Shown here in pieces: positions 1 through 8,949 of a stretch of 64,000 nucleotides of DNA. Location: assembly GCA_044356305.1 (NCBI GenBank), contig JBIKWM010000001.1:124001-188000 (forward strand). Reading direction: 5' to 3'. The DNA is from JBIKWM01 sp044356305 (GTDB lineage Bacteria; Bacteroidota; Bacteroidia; UBA10329). A model generated the notes under the pieces. The model was not told the DNA's origin. It made no database searches and saw nothing but the letters and a program-made list of their open reading frames with translations. The first letter of the stretch is position 1; each line of letters begins with the position of its first letter. Made by a program: the position numbers and the translations under genes.

Positions 1-81
1 GTCTGTCCCTATGTGCGTATCAGGTTCAGGGGCCACCCATGACCCGATGGTCTATGGTATGTACTGCTACCTGTTCCTCCT

Positions 82-2472
82 TCAGCAGCTCAGACTGCTG
101 CGCGATATGATCTCGTCCTTCATGGCAGGCGAGAGGTCGTTGAAATAGGCCGAGTAGCCCGACACGCGCACCAACAGGTTGGGGTATTTCTCGGGGTGCA
201 GCTTGGCATCCTTCAGCATCTCGGTGTCCAGCACGTTGAGCTGAATCTGCATCCCGCCTTTCTTGAAATAAGTGAGCAGCAGGTGTTCCAGCAGCATGCG
301 CCCGTGCTCGCCCCGCAGGGTGGCAGTATCGAACTTGGCGTTCACGTTCACCCCGTTGGGTGCGTTGAGGAAACCGATCGAGGCCACAGAGTTGAACAGC
401 GCGGTCGGGCCCTTCATATCCTTACCGTTCATGGGTGCTATGCCCGAGCTGAACGGCTCACCGCGCCTGCGCCCGTTGGCAAGTGCCCCCGTGAGCTTAC
501 CGAAGCTGTAATGCGTGGTGGTGCTGTAGAACCCTGCCACAAAGTTGCCTCCGCGTGTGTTGCGGTGGCCCTCCAGTGCCCGGCAGAACGTGTCGAGCAC
601 CCACTTGCTGTGGCTGTCCACCTCGGGCAGGTCGTTGCCGAACTTGGGCAGGTTGAGCAGGCGGGCGCGGAGCTTCCCATCACCACTGAAATCGACTTTC
701 AATGCCCCGATCAGCTCATGCAGGGTGCATTCCTTCCTCACAAACACCAGCTGCTCTATGGCATAGAGGCTGTCGCCCGCATCGGTCACGCCCACACCCT
801 GCACACCGCTGAAGTTGTACACGGCACCGCCCTCGGTCACATCCGAGCCCTTCGCTATGCAGCCCTCTGTGAGCACAGATGTGAGCGGTGTGGGATGGAA
901 CTGGCGGTTGGCCAGCTCTATGGGAGCGAGCGTGTGTACTAGCCGGTCGATGAGGGCATTGAGCTGCACGAGGAACGCATGTCTGACATCCTCCATGGAC
1001 TTGAAACCGATGGGGGCACCCGTGTCGGGGCCACTGCGCAGCACATCACCGAATAGCCGCCCACGGTTCAGTGCCATCTCCAGACAGATGGGGATGTTGA
1101 GAAGCGCAGCATCGGTGGAACCGAAGGTCTTGCCGGCCGCCAGCAGCTCCACACAGCCCAGCGTGGCGTAGTTCTGCGCATCCTCGGCAGAGTAGCCCGC
1201 TTTTTTGAGGCACGGTACGATCACATGGTCGTTGTAGATGGCCGGAGAATTGACTCCCCGCACCAGATTGCCCATGATGCCATCAATGTAAGGCTTTGGC
1301 GACCCATCGTGGATGCGGGCGTGGTAGTTGGGCTGACGCATGCGCACCTCGTCCATCAGCTCAAGGAAGAGCATGGTGAGGTCGTTGGTCACATCCTCAC
1401 CCTTAGCATCCGTGCCACCCAGCGTGATGGCCTGCCCGCTGAGGAATCCCCCGTGGCACTCGGTCACCTTCTCGCTGAACACCGGTATCACCTCCGAGGT
1501 CTTCACGGCCAGACAGCCCAGAATGTCCTTGGCCTCCTCGCGGGTAAGGGTACCATTCCCGATATCGGTCTGATAGTACGGCCACAGATAGCGGTCCATG
1601 TGCCCGAAGCTGATACCGTTGTCCAACCCTTCAAGCAGCACGGCCACGTGCGTCAGCCACACGGCCTGTACCGCCTGCTGCAGCGTGCGGGCAGGCTTTT
1701 CGGGGCTGTGCATCAGGTTATTTCCTATAGTGTTCAGCTCGGCCCTCCTTGCCGGGTCGGCCTCGGCCTCGGCCATCCGGAATGCCTCGTCAGCATACCG
1801 CTTGGCAAATTGCACCATGGCCTCGCAGATGATCTGCATGGCCTCGAGCTGCGCATGGCGCGGGTCTGTCGGACTTATGCGGTTCATCTTTCCCCTGATG
1901 TTGTCCATGATGCCCGAATAGCCCACGGTCAGCACCAGGTTGTGGTCGGGTATCAGGTGGCCTATGCCCCCCGTCTCATTTATGAGGTAAAAACGCGGGG
2001 CGAGCTGATCCTTAGTGAATCTGACCAGATCCAGCCCTGAGAACGAACGGTAGGCAAGAAACTTCGTGAGCCAGAACGGGGCCACATCTTTGAGCAGCGT
2101 GTTGCGCTCTTCGGGCGTTATCTCCAACGGGTTGTTCTGTCGGCTGTTGAAGCGGAACAGATCCTCCATCATGGGCAGTCCGTGCAGTTCAGGGTATACC
2201 GGCCCTGCCTTGCGCTTTGATGTGGTGGTGCCCACGATCAGTTCATCGGGGTATATGCGCACGGTCTTGCTCAGCAGCACGTGGCGCAGTGCCCCGGCCT
2301 TCTGGATGGGCATGGGCACGGCACGGTTCTCTTTCTTGCGCAAGTGCTCGGTAACTAGCAGGGCTCGCTCTGTGCATATGGAGGGTGCAGCCTGCTCAAC
2401 GGCCTCGCGCAGGCGGGCCAGACGTACTGAAGGGGCGGTTCCTACCTGTTCTGTTGATTCAAGGGTCTGCAT
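82..2472 (-). CDS. Glycyl radical enzyme (PFL/dehydratase-like), substrate unknown
   Basis: A 796-residue protein of the pyruvate formate-lyase/glycerol dehydratase superfamily, which does oxygen-sensitive radical chemistry in the cytoplasm. The active-site loop reads TLGCVELL, giving radical Cys440 and base Glu442. The C-terminal glycyl loop RVSGYSAYF places the radical at Gly772. Cys-Val-Glu instead of Cys-Cys argues against a true pyruvate formate-lyase and fits dehydratase or decarboxylase branches such as trans-4-hydroxyproline dehydratase, diol dehydratase, choline lyase or aryl-acetate decarboxylase. I cannot choose between these. The open frame extends upstream to 2568, but starting at Met 2472 (MQTLESTEQ) avoids overlapping the activase gene, which ends at 2504. 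It is cotranscribed with that activase. Confidence 0.9.
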   Translation of the reverse strand: MQTLESTEQVGTAPSVRLARLREAVEQAAPSICTERALLVTEHLRKKENRAVPMPIQKAGALRHVLLSKTVRIYPDELIVGTTTSKRKAGPVYPELHGLPMMEDLFRFNSRQNNPLEITPEERNTLLKDVAPFWLTKFLAYRSFSGLDLVRFTKDQLAPRFYLINETGGIGHLIPDHNLVLTVGYSGIMDNIRGKMNRISPTDPRHAQLEAMQIICEAMVQFAKRYADEAFRMAEAEADPARRAELNTIGNNLMHSPEKPARTLQQAVQAVWLTHVAVLLEGLDNGISFGHMDRYLWPYYQTDIGNGTLTREEAKDILGCLAVKTSEVIPVFSEKVTECHGGFLSGQAITLGGTDAKGEDVTNDLTMLFLELMDEVRMRQPNYHARIHDGSPKPYIDGIMGNLVRGVNSPAIYNDHVIVPCLKKAGYSAEDAQNYATLGCVELLAAGKTFGSTDAALLNIPICLEMALNRGRLFGDVLRSGPDTGAPIGFKSMEDVRHAFLVQLNALIDRLVHTLAPIELANRQFHPTPLTSVLTEGCIAKGSDVTEGGAVYNFSGVQGVGVTDAGDSLYAIEQLVFVRKECTLHELIGALKVDFSGDGKLRARLLNLPKFGNDLPEVDSHSKWVLDTFCRALEGHRNTRGGNFVAGFYSTTTHYSFGKLTGALANGRRRGEPFSSGIAPMNGKDMKGPTALFNSVASIGFLNAPNGVNVNAKFDTATLRGEHGRMLLEHLLLTYFKKGGMQIQLNVLDTEMLKDAKLHPEKYPNLLVRVSGYSAYFNDLSPAMKDEIISRSSLSC

Positions 2473-2503
2473 GGCTGAGGTGTTCTTCTTTTGTCCAGAC
2501 GAT

Positions 2504-3397
2504 TCAGTATAGTACGGTCTCCATTCCTTGTTCCTGAAAAACATGCTGAATGGAGTCAAGATGATCACGGGTCAATGGCTTCTCATTGAGCCGGGGCAGA
2601 GGGCTACAGATGCGGTCGGCCTTGGCCTCGCCCATGCTGTGGTAGGGCAGCAGATGCACCTTTCCGATGCCGATGGCCTGCAATGCAGCAATGATGCCGT
2701 GTACATTGGCCTGGGTGGCGGTGTGGCCCGGGATGAGCGGAATGCGGAACTGTACCGGTGCGCCCAAGGAGTGCAGCCTACGGGCATTCTCTAGTATCCG
2801 GTCGGAATCGCCCCCCAGAATGTTACGCCCGGTCTCAGGGTCAGCCGTCTTGATGTCGAAGTAAATGAGGTCGAGGTAGGGTAGCATCGGCTCGACCTTG
2901 GCCCATGAGAAATAGCCATTGGTCTCTATGTTGGTGTGAATGCCCTCGGCCTTACACGCTTTCAGCAGGCCAAGCACGAAATCGGCATGCAGTGTGGGTT
3001 CGCCACCGCTGAAGGTGACCCCGCCACCCGAACGCTTGTAGTAATCGCGGTCGCGCAACACCTCCTCCATCACCCTGTGGTGCTCGGCCGTCCGGCCTAT
3101 GAGCTGTAGGGCACCGAACACACACGCCTCGGCACACTTGCCGCAGGCGGTGCATCTCACTGTGTCAATACGATGCACGTCACCCGTCACAATGGCATCT
3201 TCGGGGCATGCGGCAAGGCAATCGAGGCCATTCTCGCAGCGGTCGGCATAGAAGGCGATCTCAGGCCTCAGACCTATTGATTCCGGGTTCTGGCACCATG
3301 GACACTTCAGGTTGCAGCCCTTGAGGAAAACCACCGTGCGTATGCCCGGCCCATCGTGTATGGAGAAGCGCTGTATGTCAAAGACGTGGGGCTCCAT
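2504..3397 (-). CDS. Glycyl radical enzyme activating enzyme (radical SAM)
   Basis: A 297-residue PflA-type activase. It uses S-adenosylmethionine and a 4Fe-4S cluster to place the glycyl radical on the enzyme encoded just downstream. The radical SAM motif is GCNLKCPWCQ near residue 30 (CxxxCxxC). It is followed by an inserted double-cluster ferredoxin region with CENGLDCLAACP and CTACGKCAEAC at about residues 53-90, then SGGGVTFSGGEPT, the GGEP SAM-binding motif. The two extra clusters are typical of activases for dehydratase-type glycyl radical enzymes, while the classical PFL activase lacks them. This supports a non-PFL reaction for the partner. It lies 31 bp upstream of the enzyme gene in the same operon. 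Confidence 0.93.
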   Translation of the reverse strand: MEPHVFDIQRFSIHDGPGIRTVVFLKGCNLKCPWCQNPESIGLRPEIAFYADRCENGLDCLAACPEDAIVTGDVHRIDTVRCTACGKCAEACVFGALQLIGRTAEHHRVMEEVLRDRDYYKRSGGGVTFSGGEPTLHADFVLGLLKACKAEGIHTNIETNGYFSWAKVEPMLPYLDLIYFDIKTADPETGRNILGGDSDRILENARRLHSLGAPVQFRIPLIPGHTATQANVHGIIAALQAIGIGKVHLLPYHSMGEAKADRICSPLPRLNEKPLTRDHLDSIQHVFQEQGMETVLY

Positions 3398-3481
3398 GGT
3401 TTCCCTAAGCTATTCAATGCAATGTGTCAGAATATGCAGTGTGTCATTGAACGGGATTTACTGAGCCGAACCGGGAGTCGC

Positions 3482-3772
3482 TCACCTCGTCAGGCACTCA
3501 TAGTGCTTGGACGAAAGTTCTTCCTTGTTCTCAGAGCCACAAACGTCCTGTGTGGTGTTGTTGTAAACGCAGGTGTAGCCCTGGCTCTCGAAGTATGCCT
3601 TCCATGCCTCGACAGAGTACCCTTGTAGGACTGAGTCGCCCTGACAGCCGGCCCGCACATCGCTGCCCAGGGTGCAGGTGCCGCATTTCTTGGTGCAGTC
3701 GTAGCATTTCTCGCAGCTTGAGAAAAATGCTGTTATGAGAAGTATGATGGAAAGGCCGGTCAGAGGTCTCAT
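3482..3772 (-). CDS. Small cysteine-rich lipoprotein, unknown function
   Basis: A 96-residue protein with a short hydrophobic leader ending at a lipobox-like FFSSC, so Cys20 is the likely lipidated residue. The mature part is rich in Cys, starting CEKCYDCTKKCGTC with further single cysteines, and has a segment SVEAWKAYFESQGYTC that resembles other small Bacteroidetes lipoproteins. No catalytic motif is seen. The paired cysteines could bind metal or form disulfides. It sits between the porin terminator and the glycyl radical activase on the same strand, but no functional link is visible. Confidence 0.7.
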   Translation of the reverse strand: MRPLTGLSIILLITAFFSSCEKCYDCTKKCGTCTLGSDVRAGCQGDSVLQGYSVEAWKAYFESQGYTCVYNNTTQDVCGSENKEELSSKHYECLTR

Positions 3773-3835
3773 TTGCGTATCGATCGGGGTTTATCAGGAA
3801 AGACGACCATGGGCCGAATCGCATCGCGAGTTATC

Positions 3836-3877
3836 AAAGAAAAATCCCCGAAACATGACAGAAGTCATGCTTCGGGG
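3836..3877 (-). terminator. Rho-independent terminator of the porin/narK transcript
   Basis: On the minus strand the stem CCCCGAA-CATGAC pairs with GTCATG-TTCGGGG around a TTCT loop, with one unpaired base on each arm, and is followed by ATTTTTCTTT. It lies 25 bp past the porin stop codon, so it ends the porin/narK transcription unit. Confidence 0.85.
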
Positions 3878-3901
3878 TCTTGGAACGTATTCAGCCTTGG
3901 G

Positions 3902-5218
3902 TCACTCCTTTTTCACCCAGTTGGCCGAGTTGAGCAAGGTGGGTTTCACAGTTATCATCAGGTAGGCCCAGTTGTTCAGGGCATCGGCCTTACCGCCTTT
4001 GAGCGTCTCCATGCTCTCGCTGGCGAACATGTGCGAGTAACCACCTTGCAGGGACACCCAGTCATTGACCTTGTAATTCAATGTCAGGTCAAGTTCAAAG
4101 CCGAGGTAAGGGTCCATGGCCACCTGATCGCCAGTGGCCATCAGCTCCTTCTTGTTGATGAGGGCTGCAGCAGTATAGAACATGTGTCCATCGAGGGCCG
4201 CACCGAACTTCCCGATCTTGCGCAATCGGAACCACCCATCGTTGAGGCCCACATTGCCAAGGTGATTGTTCACGTAGAAATAGTCCATATAGCCGTTGAA
4301 CTTGTGGTTTGTGCCATAGAACGGGGTGAACGAGCGGTTATCCTTGTTGGTCAGGTTGAGCTGACCCGTGCCCGACAGTGCCTCATAGCCCAGCCCGATT
4401 CCGAACTGCTTCACCGGACGCACCTCCAGGTCGGCTGCGGCATTGAAAGCAGTCAGATCAAGCCCTTTCAGGTCCTTACCGAACTGGTAGTAGAAGTTGC
4501 CCGATGCACTCACCATCTTGCCGTTATAGGATAGGCGGGTGCCGGCCGTCTGACTGAAGTTGAGCGCAAAGTCGTACGGCTTGCCCACGCTGTCGGTCTT
4601 GAAACTCTGCATCCCGTTGTTAAGGAACAGCACACTCCAACCGATCTTGTACTTGAAATCCTTGTGGAACCAGAGGTACTGCATGGTCTTGTAGTTGCCC
4701 GCCACTGTGTATCCGTTGCCGAAAAAACCCGGAGCATTCTGGTTGTAGGCCGCCCCGGCATGAATGAACATTGTGCTGTCCTCGTACTTGAGCAGGAAGG
4801 CATCGTGGCTGCGGCCTTGCTGCGCCCACTCCAAGTTGCCCAGTATGCGCGCATCGTCATAGTCTATCTGCTGCCGCCCGAACTTGGTGGACAGTCCTTT
4901 GTAGATCTTCACCTCGGCATAAGCCTGATTGAGCGAGGTGAAGCCGTCAATGCGGTTGGTCTGGGCGGTGCTGCCCCATGTGCGGATGTCCTGAACCGAC
5001 ACGAACACCTTGAACTTCTCGTGGTCGTAGCTGAACGTGAGCCGCGTGCGCTGATCGATGTAAACCGCGGGTTCCTGTCCCGTAGAATCAGAAAGTGTGC
5101 GGAAACCGTGCAGGTATTCGGCACGGGGCCTCACCTCGGCTCCCAGTTTGAACTGGGCCATGCCGAGCAGGGGCAGAAAGGCCAAAGCGGCCATCATGGG
5201 AATTGAACGGGTTCTCAT
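3902..5218 (-). CDS. Alginate-export-like outer-membrane porin
   Basis: A 438-residue protein with a signal peptide (MRTRSIPMMAALAFLPLLGM, cut near AQ) followed by alternating aromatic beta-strands. The pattern is that of the alginate_exp/porin family, with FKLGAEVRPRAEYLHG and FGRQQIDYDDARILG near the N-terminus. Proteins of this type form outer-membrane channels, often for small anions or sugars, and in Bacteroidetes they often sit beside nitrate or nitrite genes. Being last in the narK operon, with a terminator directly after it, suggests passage of nitrate or nitrite across the outer membrane. That role is inferred from context. The family call is firmer than the substrate. Confidence 0.75.
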   Translation of the reverse strand: MRTRSIPMMAALAFLPLLGMAQFKLGAEVRPRAEYLHGFRTLSDSTGQEPAVYIDQRTRLTFSYDHEKFKVFVSVQDIRTWGSTAQTNRIDGFTSLNQAYAEVKIYKGLSTKFGRQQIDYDDARILGNLEWAQQGRSHDAFLLKYEDSTMFIHAGAAYNQNAPGFFGNGYTVAGNYKTMQYLWFHKDFKYKIGWSVLFLNNGMQSFKTDSVGKPYDFALNFSQTAGTRLSYNGKMVSASGNFYYQFGKDLKGLDLTAFNAAADLEVRPVKQFGIGLGYEALSGTGQLNLTNKDNRSFTPFYGTNHKFNGYMDYFYVNNHLGNVGLNDGWFRLRKIGKFGAALDGHMFYTAAALINKKELMATGDQVAMDPYLGFELDLTLNYKVNDWVSLQGGYSHMFASESMETLKGGKADALNNWAYLMITVKPTLLNSANWVKKE

Positions 5219-5302
5219 TTTCTTGGGTTTTATGGGCAGGCTATATGCCGCCCGGTTAAAGACTGTGCTCTGATCTGAGGCGATGATGAAGTAAGTCGGG
5301 GT

Positions 5303-6646
5303 TCAGCTCGGCCGCTCGCAGCCCTTGCGGTTGTAGAACCACCAGTTGATGGCCGTGGCCGACAATGCAAATACCGCAATGCCCATGAAGAACGGGTTGG
5401 CGTTGCCTGCCGAGGTCATCACCGAACTCACAGTGGTGGCAAAAACGAAAGGCCCGAATGCCGCAAGGGCCGCTGTGAACCCGATGACCCCTGCCGCCTG
5501 ACGGGCATTGTGCCCGAAGATGATCGGGTACTGCCTGAACGTGGCCGCATTGCCCACCCCTGTTATGAAGAACAGGAACAGCATGAGGTAGAGGAACGTA
5601 GGGAACTGGTCGACCCCCGTGGGCGTGAGCGCACCGGTCTGCACCATCAGAATGCAACCCACTATGAGGCCGATGCCCGTGCACGTGGTCAGGATGGCAC
5701 CGCCCACCTTATCGGCCACAAAGCCGAACAGCACTCGGCTGCTGGCCCCGATCAATGGGCCCAGGAATGCATACTTGAGCGGGTCGGGCGCATCGGCAAA
5801 ATCGCCATATATGGTCTTGATAAGTAGAGGGAAGATGGCCGCAAGGCCTGAGAACCCACCGAAGGTCATGATGTAAGTGATGGTGCAGAACCACGTGTGC
5901 TTATCGCTGAAAATATCGAGCTGCTCTTTGAATGAGGCCTTCATAGGTATGCTGCGGATGTACCACCAGGCCAGTATGCCCAGGATGATGAGCAGCGGGG
6001 CGTACCAGAATGCCGCACTCTGAAGGAACACATCGCTGGTGCCCAGCACCTCCTTCGTCTTAGGATCCACCTTCGTGAACACCTGAGCCGCCCCATACGT
6101 GGCCACGCCAAGCATTGCTGGAGTCATGAACTGCGCCACGCTCACCCCGAAATTGCCGATACCTGCCTGTATGCCCAGTGCCGTTCCTTGCAACCGCTTG
6201 GGGAAATGGATGCTGGTGCTGGGCATATAGCTGCTGAAATCGCCCCCACCGAAACCAGCGGTGAACGCCAACACCATGAACACCCAGAACGGGGTGTTGG
6301 GATCCATCACCGCAAAACCCAGCCCTATGACCGGGATAAGCTTGATGAACGTGCTGATGGCGATCACGTGCCGCGACCCGTAAATAGGCAGCAGAAAGGT
6401 GTGGATCATGCGCAGGGTGCCGGCCGCCAATCCGGGCATGGCTGTGAGCCAGAACAGTTGATCCTTCGTGAACTTGAAACCTATGCCGGGCAGTTTCACC
6501 GCTATGGCACTCATCATGAACCACGTGGCGAATGACAGGATCAGTGCCAGAGTGGTGATGGTGAGCGTAGTCCAAGCGCGGGTGCTTCCACCGCTGTTCC
6601 AGAATTTCTCATCTTCCGGAGTCCATTTGTCGAGCCAGGTTGACAT
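5303..6646 (-). CDS. narK: NarK/NarU-type nitrate/nitrite MFS transporter
   Basis: A 447-residue major facilitator protein with about 12 membrane segments. The N-terminus (WTPEDEKFWNSGG) and the segment LILSFATWFMMSAIAVKLP match the E. coli NarK/NarU branch. The nitrate signature appears as AFTAGFGGGDFSSYMPS and GIQAGIGNFGVSVAQF, both glycine-rich helices that line the anion path. It moves nitrate and nitrite across the inner membrane by antiport or symport. A second, different NarK lies 57 bp upstream, an arrangement like the narK1K2 pair of other denitrifiers. No nitrate reductase lies in the window. Confidence 0.9.
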   Translation of the reverse strand: MSTWLDKWTPEDEKFWNSGGSTRAWTTLTITTLALILSFATWFMMSAIAVKLPGIGFKFTKDQLFWLTAMPGLAAGTLRMIHTFLLPIYGSRHVIAISTFIKLIPVIGLGFAVMDPNTPFWVFMVLAFTAGFGGGDFSSYMPSTSIHFPKRLQGTALGIQAGIGNFGVSVAQFMTPAMLGVATYGAAQVFTKVDPKTKEVLGTSDVFLQSAAFWYAPLLIILGILAWWYIRSIPMKASFKEQLDIFSDKHTWFCTITYIMTFGGFSGLAAIFPLLIKTIYGDFADAPDPLKYAFLGPLIGASSRVLFGFVADKVGGAILTTCTGIGLIVGCILMVQTGALTPTGVDQFPTFLYLMLFLFFITGVGNAATFRQYPIIFGHNARQAAGVIGFTAALAAFGPFVFATTVSSVMTSAGNANPFFMGIAVFALSATAINWWFYNRKGCERPS

Positions 6647-6703
6647 GGGGTGAGTGGTTATTGGTTATTGAATCTTGGTTATTGGGGAGTAGTCATTGGA
6701 TGG

Positions 6704-8266
6704 TCAGTTGTGCTCAATCTCGCCTTTCACATCCTTGAGCATGAAGAGGCAGAAAAGGAAACTGACGAATGCACCTGCCGCAACGATGTAGAAGAAGGTC
6801 TTTGCATCGACCAGCGAGAAGATGACCAGGTACACTACCGCTCCCACGTTGCCGTAGGCTCCGGCCATACCGGCTATCTGCCCGGTCATGTTGGGTTTGA
6901 TACCGGGTATGATGGCGAACGTGGCCCCTTCGGCCCCTTGCACGAACACCGAACACAGCACCGTTATCACCACCGATACCACCAGCCACCACATACCGCT
7001 GTACATGGGCACAATGGTCTGTTCGCCATCTACCACCGGGCCGTAATCGGCAATGAACGCCATGCCGAAGAAGCCGAGGGCGATGCCCACCATGTACACT
7101 ATCATGGTGAGTTTCCGGCTGGGTAGAAGATCGGAGAGCAGACCGCCCAAAGGCCGCGCTATCAGGTTCACAAATGCGAACGACCCTGCCACCAGGCCCG
7201 CCAACTGCGGGGTCATGATCTTGGCTCCGGCATCATCAGTAAGGCCAGCGAACACCGTTTGGAAGAACATGGGCAACATGCTCACCACGGCCAACTCGGC
7301 CCCGAAATTGGCGAAGTAGGTGCTGTTGAGGGCCGCCACACTGCTCCACGAGTACTTGTCCTTCTCGGGTACCCCGTTCCTGATGTAGGGCAGATTCACC
7401 TGCAGTGTCTTGGCTATATGGCCTATCATGGCTAATGCCAGAACCGCCCAGATTCCCCACAGCACCTCTTGGCCGTATAAAGGACCCAAAGTGCCATCCT
7501 CGTGCGCGATCTTGACGCTCTGCAGTTTCCACGCCAGCAGGGCAATGGCACCGCCCAACGGCAGGCTCCACACCACATACTGCACAAGATCCATGTACGA
7601 GGTCACCTTCATGGGCTCGGTCTTGGCGGCCAGTTTCACCTTGGTGCCATCTGGGTTGTCTTTCACCAGGAACCAGTAGGCAATGCCATACAGGCCGCAC
7701 ACTATGCCGCTTATGGCAAGCGACCAACGCCAGCTCGTCTCCAGGTCGATGCCCATCCATTTGTTGAACATCGTGATGGCGAAGAAGGCCAAAGTGCCCG
7801 ATGCACCAGCCGACCCGAAGTTGCCCCATCCGGCATAGAAGCCTTCGGCACGCCCTACTTTCTCAGGCGGGAACCAGTTGGCCACCATCTTGATGCCTAT
7901 CACAAAACCGGCACCGATGCTGCCCAGCACCAAACGGGCCAACAGCAGTTGTACGAACGAGTTGCCGAATGCGAATGCGATGGCCGGAACGGTCATCACC
8001 ACCATCAGGCCAGAGAACACCCTGCGCGGGCCATACTTATCAATCATGGCCCCGATTATGATTCGGGCCGGGATGGTCAGTGCCACATTGCAGATAGCCA
8101 GTACCTTGATGTGGTCTTTTGTGAGCCAGCTCACAGTCTCGAGCATGGTGGTGGCCAACGGGGGCATGTTGAACCACACGTAGAAGGTAAGGAAGAACGC
8201 AATCCACGAATAGTGGAGCACCCGTATCCTTTCCTGCCTGAAATCGAGTAATTCCGGACGTTCCAT
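6704..8266 (-). CDS. narK: NarK/NrtP-type nitrate transporter, first gene of the operon
   Basis: A 520-residue major facilitator protein of the second NarK branch. It has RIRVLHYSWIAFFLTFYVWF at the N-terminus, IDKYGPRRVFSG in the cytoplasmic loop 2-3 (MFS signature), GSIGAGFVIGIKMVANWFPP and YAGWGNFGSAGASG (nitrate-signature helix). About 12 to 14 segments are visible, with an insertion of roughly 60 residues in the middle containing GQEVLWGIWAV. Likely nitrate/proton symport, complementary to the NarK/NarU-type protein encoded next. Transcription should start near 8289 from the minus-strand element CACCTTTG, below an FNR-like site at 8349-8360. Confidence 0.9.
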   Translation of the reverse strand: MERPELLDFRQERIRVLHYSWIAFFLTFYVWFNMPPLATTMLETVSWLTKDHIKVLAICNVALTIPARIIIGAMIDKYGPRRVFSGLMVVMTVPAIAFAFGNSFVQLLLARLVLGSIGAGFVIGIKMVANWFPPEKVGRAEGFYAGWGNFGSAGASGTLAFFAITMFNKWMGIDLETSWRWSLAISGIVCGLYGIAYWFLVKDNPDGTKVKLAAKTEPMKVTSYMDLVQYVVWSLPLGGAIALLAWKLQSVKIAHEDGTLGPLYGQEVLWGIWAVLALAMIGHIAKTLQVNLPYIRNGVPEKDKYSWSSVAALNSTYFANFGAELAVVSMLPMFFQTVFAGLTDDAGAKIMTPQLAGLVAGSFAFVNLIARPLGGLLSDLLPSRKLTMIVYMVGIALGFFGMAFIADYGPVVDGEQTIVPMYSGMWWLVVSVVITVLCSVFVQGAEGATFAIIPGIKPNMTGQIAGMAGAYGNVGAVVYLVIFSLVDAKTFFYIVAAGAFVSFLFCLFMLKDVKGEIEHN

Positions 8267-8294
8267 GGTTGATAGGGGTCTTGGTTTGACGCGC

Positions 8295-8360
8295 CAAAGG
8301 TGTATCTAGCGTGTACCCACGCACGAAATCGTGGGTCATGTTGAAATATGATAATTATCA
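8295..8360 (-). promoter_or_regulatory. Predicted FNR-like regulated promoter of narK
   Basis: The perfect palindrome TGATAATTATCA (8349-8360) has the TGAT-N4-ATCA form of FNR/DNR-family sites. A -7-like element CACCTTTG lies at 8302-8295 on the minus strand, 29 bp from the narK start. The site centre is 59.5 bp from the last G of the element, close to a class I arrangement. Confidence 0.6.
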
Positions 8361-8434
8361 GATTATACGAGATCGAAGGGGTTGAGCATTGGCCTATATG
8401 TGAGCGTCTGGGTGCTGTATGTCACAACGAATAA

Positions 8435-8477
8435 TGATTCCGATCATTATATATGGATGCACATACTCCTACCCTTG
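8435..8477 (+). promoter_or_regulatory. Predicted class II FNR-like promoter of the 8482 gene
   Basis: The core TGATTCCGATCA (8435-8446) sits in a longer perfect inverted repeat with 8-bp arms (ATAATGAT/ATCATTAT, 8431-8450). The -7-like element TACCCTTG is at 8470-8477. The site centre lies 36.5 bp before the last G, and the start codon begins 5 bp after it, implying a leaderless or nearly leaderless transcript. Confidence 0.65.
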
Positions 8478-8481
8478 TGCT

Positions 8482-8949
8482 ATGACACAAGAAGCCACAC
8501 TTCCCATTGATGCGGTGCGTCAGAGTCCGCTGTTCAGCGAGGCCATCACTTTCTGGTTCACCGGAAACGGTCATCTGCGTTCGCCTTTCAAGCCAGAATG
8601 GCGGCAGCAGGTGGAGACCACTGCGGCAGAGAAGTTTCACACCTGGCTCAGCGGACTCAAAGAGGATGCCCGCCATAGCGTGAACGATGTGATCGTGAGC
8701 GAGAAGTTGGAAGAGATCATATTCGATAGCGCCATGGGCCTCGCAACCACAGAGGAAGAGCGCATCACCATACTCTACCCCTTCCTGCCCCGCGTGGGCG
8801 ACCCCATCAGTAAAGACGGGTCAGCCGATGTGGACTCGGTAGTAACGGCCCGCGCCATAGTAAAAGAAGGTCAGGACAAGAAGATGACCGTGACGGCCAA
8901 GCGCACCACGACAGACGAAGCGTGGGAAACGGCTTTTGAGTTGCCGTGA
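8482..8949 (+). CDS. Unknown soluble protein, predicted FNR-regulated
   Basis: A 155-residue protein I do not recognise. It has no signal peptide or membrane segment and is acidic, with a probable helical N-terminal half (ITFWFTGNGHLRSPFKPEWRQQVE) and a Lys/Thr-rich C-terminus (VKEGQDKKMTVTAKRTT). The frame is open back to 8419, but I chose Met 8482 because the -7 element at 8470-8477 ends 5 bp before it. It is transcribed away from narK and ends one base before the stop codon of the convergent NnrS-like gene. Position and promoter suggest a role in anaerobic nitrogen-oxide metabolism, but no biochemical function can be read from the sequence. Confidence 0.75.
   Translation: MTQEATLPIDAVRQSPLFSEAITFWFTGNGHLRSPFKPEWRQQVETTAAEKFHTWLSGLKEDARHSVNDVIVSEKLEEIIFDSAMGLATTEEERITILYPFLPRVGDPISKDGSADVDSVVTARAIVKEGQDKKMTVTAKRTTTDEAWETAFELP

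Noticed and set aside
82..2472. Pyruvate formate-lyase
   Set aside because: The active site is Cys-Val-Glu rather than Cys-Cys, and the activase has extra ferredoxin clusters.
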